Of a stretch of 9,981 bases of DNA, positions 6,275-9,981 are shown one piece after another. Source of the DNA: Pseudomonadota bacterium. Its GTDB lineage: Bacteria; Desulfobacterota; Desulfobacteria; Desulfobacterales; Desulfobacteraceae. The stretch lies in assembly GCA_018812385.1 (NCBI GenBank), contig JAHJDU010000614.1:1-9981 (forward strand), given 5' to 3'. The position numbers were made by a program, and so were the translations under genes. The notes under the pieces are model-generated. The model was not told the DNA's origin and did no database searches. It worked only from the letters and a program-made list of their open reading frames with translations. Each line of letters begins with the position of its first letter. Within the stretch, counting starts at the first letter, position 1.

Positions 6275-6374
6275 GATGGTCCTGTAAAAAGTCGAAATCA
6301 AGGAAATCGGTATCAATGATTTCAATAAGTTACACCAAAAAAATAGCCGAAATCTGACTTTTTACGAGTCCATC
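6275..6374. repeat. 100-bp inverted-repeat element (REP/MITE-like)
   Basis: The left arm 6275-6293 and the reverse complement of the right arm 6356-6374 agree at 16 of 19 positions (GATGG, one mismatch, C, two mismatches, GTAAAAAGTC). The 62-nt centre holds a further small hairpin, GAAATC (6303-6308) with GATTTC (6318-6323). There is no coding capacity. The outward GACTTTTTAC end resembles intergenic palindromes I associate with Desulfobacteraceae genomes, but this is memory, not a search. It fits a non-autonomous mobile repeat or a REP-type palindrome. No target-site duplication is obvious. Confidence 0.6.
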
Positions 6375-6386
6375 AATTCTGTATTA

Positions 6387-6409
6387 TAAAATGAATAAAA
6401 TTCATTTTA
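6387..6409. promoter_or_regulatory. Perfect AT-rich dyad, possible operator
   Basis: TAAAATGAAT (6387-6396) and ATTCATTTTA (6400-6409) are perfect 10-bp inverted arms around AAA. The core TGAAT-AAA-ATTCA resembles an ArgR-type half-site pair (TGAAT-4-ATTCA), but with three spacer bases instead of four, and also loosely resembles Fur-type AT-rich dyads. It lies about 215 bp before the importer start. As RNA it would be a weak AT-only hairpin, so a protein-binding site is the more likely reading. Confidence 0.4.
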
Positions 6410-6518
6410 CTATATTATTTCTTGACTTTCACTTGAAATTTCTAATAAACTCATGACAGGCGCAGCAATCATATCAAAGCGATGAATCCTGTAAGATTTG
6501 TCTCTAAGGCATGAAAAC

Positions 6519-6573
6519 AAATAATCAATTTTTAATCACTTTAGTGGTTATAAATTTTATTTTTTGATTATTT
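6519..6573. promoter_or_regulatory. 10-bp inverted repeat enclosing a second small dyad, 5' of the importer
   Basis: AAATAATCAA (6519-6528) and TTGATTATTT (6564-6573) are perfect inverted arms 35 nt apart. Between them AATCAC (6534-6539) faces GTGGTT (6544-6549), a stem with one G-U pair and a 4-nt loop. The element ends 51 bp before the importer start codon. It could be an operator pair or an mRNA-leader fold; AT-richness makes chance more likely than for GC-rich arms. Confidence 0.35.
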
Positions 6574-6624
6574 GGTAAGCGTTTCATTTGTAACAACTAT
6601 ATACTTTTGGGGAGGAATTAAATT

Positions 6625-8331
6625 ATGGCTGAAAAAAAAGACAAGCTATCAACTAAAAGAGTGCATCCCGGTGTTGAGGAAATGAAAAAAAGCCTCATGG
6701 AAGGAAAATGCTCCCGCCGTGAATTTTTACGCACAACAACCTTACTAGGCATATCTGCAACGACTGCCTACAGCCTTGCAAGCACAATACTGGGCGAAAA
6801 TATTTTACCTGATCTGATTTCAACAGCCCATGCCGGCCAGAAAAAAGGCGGAGTTTTAAAATATGCTATGCAGGTACAGGAAATGGCTGATCCAGCCACA
6901 TATTCATGGACCCAGAAATCTATCGTTGCCCGACATATCATCGAATACCTGGTAACCACGGGGCCGGACAACATCACCCGGCCTGGCCTGGCAGAGAGCT
7001 GGGATGCATCTGATGATCTGAAAATATGGACTTTTCACCTTCGCAAAGGTGTCAAATGGTCAAATGGCGATGACTTTATTGCCGATGATGTCGTGTTTAA
7101 CTTTACCCGGTGGCTTGATCCCAAAACCGGGTCATCCAACCTGGGGCTTTTTAACGCCATGATCGAAGAGACTGGTGAAAAAGATGCAAAAGGCAACCCC
7201 ATCAAGCGCATGATCAAAAACGCAGTGGAAAAAGTAGATAATCATACGGTAAGACTTAACCTTAAATCACCGGTTCTGTCTATTCCTGAAAACCTTTACA
7301 ATTATCCTACCGGTATTGTTCACCGCAACTTTGAAAAAGAGGGTGGAGATCTTTCCAAAAATCCCGTAGGCACTGGACCATACACTCTTTCTAAATTTAA
7401 AGTTGGCGAAATAGCAGTATTGACAAAGCGCAAAGAATCCTATTGGGGCGGAGAGGTCTTTCTTGATGAAATTCGTATTATTGACCTGGGTGAAGATGCC
7501 GGCGCATACCTTGCTGCCATTGCTTCAAAACAGGTGGATTTAATCTACAACCTTGATTTGACAACGCTTGAAGCCGCCAAAAATATTCCGGGAATCAAGG
7601 TTGTCTCAATTCCATCTACACAAACCGGTGTTATCCGTATGAAGGTAACTGAAAAGCCTTTTGACGACATCCGTGTGCGTAAAGCAGTTCAAAAATGCTG
7701 TGATGCCCAAAGAAACCTTGACATTGCCCACCAGGGCCTGGGTATTGTTGCAGAACACCATCATGTTGCAAGCATCCATCCCGAATATTTTAAACTGCCG
7801 CCTTTTAAACAGGACATTGCAGGTGCGAAAAAACTGCTTGCTGAAGCAGGATATCCCGACGGACTTGAAATAACCTGCAACGTGGGAAATGCAGATGGTG
7901 TATGGGAGCAGAATTCCGTTGCTGTACTCAAAGAAGACTGTGCCAAAGCCGGGATCAACATTAAAATGAATGTAATGCCCCAGGCACAATACTGGGATGT
8001 CTGGACAAAGGCGCCCTTCAGCCTCACCTCCTGGACCCACCGTCCTCTGGCTGTCATGGTATTGGGCCTGGCCTACCGTGCAGGCGTGCCCTGGAATGAA
8101 TCCAGCTATAATAATCCTGCCTTTGATGCAGCCCTGAACGAAGCAGAAGCAACATTAAATGTTGAATCGCGTCGAGCCAAGATGGAAAAGGTTGAAAAAA
8201 TCCTCCAGGATGACGCTGTCATGGTACAGCCTTTCTTCCGATCTGTTTTCACCGCAGTTTCAGATAACGTGGTTGGCTTTGAGATGGACCCGGTCAGATA
8301 CTATCGCTTTCACAAGGTTTCTCTGGCTTAA
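6625..8331 (+). CDS. Tat-exported ABC transporter substrate-binding protein, family 5 (SBP_bac_5)
   Basis: A 568-residue periplasmic solute-binding protein of the peptide/nickel/opine family, delivering ligand to the permeases encoded downstream. The N-terminus carries a twin-arginine signal, SRREFLRTT (30-38), followed by a hydrophobic stretch and AHA (68-70) before GQKKGG, a plausible signal peptidase I site after Ala70. The folded protein is therefore probably exported by Tat rather than Sec. The 28-residue n-region (HPGVEEMKKSLMEGK before the arginines) resembles that of a known Tat-dependent subgroup and supports this ATG, which follows GGGGAGGA at 8 nt. The family-5 signature covers about 121-160 (GLAESWD...WTFHLRKGVKWSNGDD...DDVVFNF). 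The length is typical. It heads an operon with DppB- and DppC-like permeases. The ligand is not predictable: family-5 proteins bind peptides, opines, glutathione, nickel chelates or sugars. ATPase genes would lie beyond the window. Confidence 0.92.
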   Translation: MAEKKDKLSTKRVHPGVEEMKKSLMEGKCSRREFLRTTTLLGISATTAYSLASTILGENILPDLISTAHAGQKKGGVLKYAMQVQEMADPATYSWTQKSIVARHIIEYLVTTGPDNITRPGLAESWDASDDLKIWTFHLRKGVKWSNGDDFIADDVVFNFTRWLDPKTGSSNLGLFNAMIEETGEKDAKGNPIKRMIKNAVEKVDNHTVRLNLKSPVLSIPENLYNYPTGIVHRNFEKEGGDLSKNPVGTGPYTLSKFKVGEIAVLTKRKESYWGGEVFLDEIRIIDLGEDAGAYLAAIASKQVDLIYNLDLTTLEAAKNIPGIKVVSIPSTQTGVIRMKVTEKPFDDIRVRKAVQKCCDAQRNLDIAHQGLGIVAEHHHVASIHPEYFKLPPFKQDIAGAKKLLAEAGYPDGLEITCNVGNADGVWEQNSVAVLKEDCAKAGINIKMNVMPQAQYWDVWTKAPFSLTSWTHRPLAVMVLGLAYRAGVPWNESSYNNPAFDAALNEAEATLNVESRRAKMEKVEKILQDDAVMVQPFFRSVFTAVSDNVVGFEMDPVRYYRFHKVSLA

Positions 8332-8348
8332 TTGACAGCATAGTAATA

Positions 8349-8381
8349 TCTGGTAAGGGGGGTGTTTCTCCCCTTACCAGA
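8349..8381 (+). other. 12-bp-arm hairpin between binding-protein and permease genes
   Basis: TCTGGTAAGGGG (8349-8360) and CCCCTTACCAGA (8370-8381) are perfect inverted arms with a 9-nt loop, 17 bp after the binding-protein stop and 34 bp before the permease start. No U-tract follows, so it is not a standard intrinsic terminator. Stable intercistronic stems after a binding-protein gene commonly protect the upstream mRNA from 3' exonucleases, giving more binding protein than permease; that role is inferred here. Confidence 0.72.
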
Positions 8382-8415
8382 CTCTAAAGCCGTGTTCTAA
8401 GATTAAGGAGTCAGA

Positions 8416-9351
8416 ATGATCTTGCTGCTTTTAAAGCGAATCGGTTTCATGATTTTTACCATGATTGCCGTATCGATAATTCTTTTCATGCTTCTGGAAA
8501 CAGGCCTTACAGGTGACCCGGCCACACGGGTTCTGGGCAATTTTGCCGATGATGCACAAAAAGAAATGTGGCGGGACCAGCAGGGATACAACCAGCCGGC
8601 TGTGGTGCGTTATGTAAAATGGCTGGGCAATTTTGCCACAGGCAACCTTGGAACTTCTACTCGCTACAAAGGCCCGGTAAAAGACGTACTTTTACCGCGG
8701 TTATGGAATACAGCAATCTTAGGCTTCTGGACCTTTGCCATCCTGATCCCTTTGTCATTAATATTAGGTGTCTTATCCGGAATGAAGGAGGGTTCCCTTC
8801 TGGATCGGAGCATATCCGTCTTTGGCATTTTGACAACATCTGTACCTGAATTTGCCAGCGCTGTGTTTTTTTCAGCCCTTTTTGTATTTGGTTTAAAATG
8901 GCTGCCCGGAACAAGCTCCATGTCAGGAGGATTTGAGTTCAAACAACTGATCCTTCCTGCCATGGTATTGGTAGTTTACGATTTTGGGTATGTTGCCCGT
9001 ATGACCCGGGCATCAATGGCAGAAGTTATGACATCTCAATACATAAGATCGGCCGTATTAAAAGGTCTTCCCTACAGACAGGTTATTATCAGGCATGCGT
9101 TGCGCAATGCATTAATAGCACCTTTCACCGTCATTATGTTACAAATCAACTGGCTTCTGTCCGGCGTTATTGTTGTTGAATTTTTCTTTGCCTATAAAGG
9201 ATTTGGGGCACTGCTCCTGGAAGCTTCCCTGAATAATGATATTGCACTTTTAGAAGCCTGTGCAATGGTGGCCGTTGTTGTGGCGGTAAGTTCCCAAACC
9301 ATAGCTGATATCGGCTATACCTTTCTTAACCCGCGCATACGTTTCAGCTAA
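8416..9351 (+). CDS. ABC transporter permease, DppB/OppB type
   Basis: A 311-residue inner-membrane permease with the BPD_transp_1 domain, the first of two membrane subunits of the family-5 importer. Membrane segments are visible at about 8-30, 99-121, 133-160, 178-195, 234-257 and 278-300, giving the usual six. The N-terminal RIGFMIFTMIAVSIILFML followed by GDPA (33-36) and the periplasmic loop with NLGTS (77-81) are typical of DppB/OppB/GsiC proteins. The cytoplasmic EAA loop that docks with the ATPase lies at about 202-233 (AEVMTSQYIRSAVLKGLPYRQV...HALRNALI), with the conserved glycine at 217. The ATG at 8416 follows AAGGAG at 5 nt. It starts 84 bp after the binding-protein gene, with an intervening hairpin, and is followed 12 bp later by the partner permease. 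The sequence does not show the substrate. Confidence 0.93.
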   Translation: MILLLLKRIGFMIFTMIAVSIILFMLLETGLTGDPATRVLGNFADDAQKEMWRDQQGYNQPAVVRYVKWLGNFATGNLGTSTRYKGPVKDVLLPRLWNTAILGFWTFAILIPLSLILGVLSGMKEGSLLDRSISVFGILTTSVPEFASAVFFSALFVFGLKWLPGTSSMSGGFEFKQLILPAMVLVVYDFGYVARMTRASMAEVMTSQYIRSAVLKGLPYRQVIIRHALRNALIAPFTVIMLQINWLLSGVIVVEFFFAYKGFGALLLEASLNNDIALLEACAMVAVVVAVSSQTIADIGYTFLNPRIRFS

Positions 9352-9363
9352 GGAGGCTAAAGT

Positions 9364-9981
9364 ATGACGACTCAATCGACTATAGAAATGCCTTCTGCAA
9401 GCTATGGTGCAACAATTTTACGTGTCATAAAATCTTTTGGACTTCTGCGGGAAAGCTGGGTTGGAATGATTGGGGCTTTTCTGGTTATGTTCTGGGTGCT
9501 TGTCGCTATCTTTGCCCCATTGATAGCACAATTTGACCCCAACGCAAATATTCTGCCCTTTGCTAAGCCCGGGGTAGTTGCAGCTTCCGGCCATACATTC
9601 TGGCTGGGTACTGACCACATGGGCCGGGATATCCTGTCACGTATTGTCTGGGGGTCCCGCACAGTACTGACCTTTGCACCCCTCGCAACCCTGAGTGCCT
9701 ACACTGTGGGTATTTTGATGGGGCTTCAGGCCGGATACCGCGGTGGCCTGGTGGATGACATTCTGTCCCGTATTTCAGATATTATTTTATCATTTCCAGT
9801 GCTGGTGCTTTATATCATCGTTATTGCAACCATTGGTGCGTCCGGATTGAATATTGTTATTGCCATTACCTTTGCCTCTTCTCCGGGAATCATGCGTATT
9901 GTGCGGGGACTCACCCTGGATCTTCGCAATCGCGATTATGTTGCAGCAGCCCAGACCCGGGGTGAATCTGACTGGAGAATC
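9364..9981 (+). CDS. ABC transporter permease, DppC/OppC type, 5' part
   Basis: The frame runs from ATG 9364 to the last base without a stop, giving the first 206 residues of a protein normally about 280-300 long. It is the second membrane subunit of the importer. The DppC/OppC hallmark is HTFWLGTDHMGRDILSRIVWGSRT (77-100), with the GTDxxGRDxLSR core. Membrane segments appear at about 33-55, 101-122, 139-157 and 160-180, and the EAA loop is just beginning at RNRDYVAAAQTRG (188-200) when the window ends. The N-terminal tail of about 20 residues is Ser/Thr-rich. The ribosome-binding site AAGGAGG (9350-9356) overlaps the stop codon of the preceding permease and lies 7 nt before the ATG, a sign of tight translational coupling. 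One or two ATPase genes (DppD/DppF type) are expected downstream. Confidence 0.93.
   Translation, partial: MTTQSTIEMPSASYGATILRVIKSFGLLRESWVGMIGAFLVMFWVLVAIFAPLIAQFDPNANILPFAKPGVVAASGHTFWLGTDHMGRDILSRIVWGSRTVLTFAPLATLSAYTVGILMGLQAGYRGGLVDDILSRISDIILSFPVLVLYIIVIATIGASGLNIVIAITFASSPGIMRIVRGLTLDLRNRDYVAAAQTRGESDWRI

Larger units (their letters stand above)
6170..6608. other. Non-coding AT-rich region with several dyads, upstream of the ABC importer
   Basis: The gap from 6114 to 6624 (511 bp) has no gene I can support: the frames are short and lack ribosome-binding sites. It contains the 100-bp inverted-repeat element (6275-6374), a perfect AT-rich dyad (6387-6409), and an inverted repeat (6519-6573) near the importer start. 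I did not find a convincing sigma70 promoter for the importer: TTGACT (6422-6427) has only a poor -10 partner at 15 nt (TAATAA). The promoter may be of another type or regulated. Confidence 0.6.

Noticed and set aside
6422..6448. Promoter candidate TTGACT ... TAATAA upstream of the importer
   Set aside because: Spacing of 15 nt and only three matches in the -10 box; not better than expected in AT-rich DNA.
7606..8040. Minus-strand open frame (144 codons) inside the binding-protein gene
   Set aside because: Shadow of a well-supported coding sequence, without a start signal.
8332..8337. Perfect TTGACA right after the binding-protein stop
   Set aside because: No -10 box at 16-18 nt; the position at 17 nt falls in the GC-rich hairpin arm.
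1..9981. CRISPR array, tRNA, rRNA, intact insertion sequence or defence island
   Set aside because: No regularly spaced direct repeats, no cloverleaf or rRNA-like sequence, and no transposase were seen on reading; only the repeat element at 6275-6374 and the nuclease remnant hint at mobility.

Overview
This window looks like a piece of chromosome from a sulfate-reducing bacterium of the Desulfobacteraceae type (Desulfobacula/Desulfobacterium-like). The grounds are a non-pyrrolysine MttB-family methyltransferase, a Tat-exported family-5 binding protein, moderate GC in genes with very AT-rich gaps, and the general feel of the protein sequences. The assignment is inference; no rRNA or other marker is present.

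Layout, left to right. (1) Positions 1-369 hold the C-terminal end of an M20-family metallohydrolase on the plus strand. (2) Positions 377-559 (minus) hold a short remnant resembling the end of a YhcG/DUF1016 PD-(D/E)XK nuclease. (3) Positions 609-2854 (minus) hold a two-gene unit: an MttB-superfamily methyltransferase without in-frame UAG, followed 35 bp later by an Asp/Glu racemase-family enzyme with both catalytic cysteines. (4) Positions 3035-3982 (minus) encode the ribosome-assembly GTPase RsgA, read from a TTG start. (5) Positions 4152-5917 (plus) form a complete DEAD-box RNA helicase unit: promoter, long leader carrying a 40-codon ORF and two hairpins, helicase gene, and a strong intrinsic terminator. 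(6) Positions 5970-6113 encode a tiny, highly charged protein from a TTG start. (7) Positions 6114-6624 are non-coding and unusually rich in dyad symmetry: a 100-bp inverted-repeat element, a perfect 10-bp-arm AT-rich dyad, and a 10-bp-arm inverted repeat. (8) Positions 6625-9981 (plus) start a peptide/nickel/opine-type ABC importer operon: Tat-dependent binding protein, DppB-type permease and DppC-type permease (cut by the window end). A 12-bp-arm hairpin lies between the binding protein and the first permease.

How the genes fit together. RsgA and the DEAD-box helicase are both RNA/ribosome housekeeping functions, expressed divergently from 3983-4519. The MttB homologue, racemase and M20 hydrolase suggest catabolism of an amino-acid-derived or quaternary-amine substrate. 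The importer downstream could serve that or an unrelated substrate; the link is positional only. No CRISPR array, tRNA, rRNA, intact insertion sequence or clear defence system was found. The most interesting leads are the helicase leader with its small ORF, the MttB-racemase pairing, and the 100-bp inverted-repeat element.
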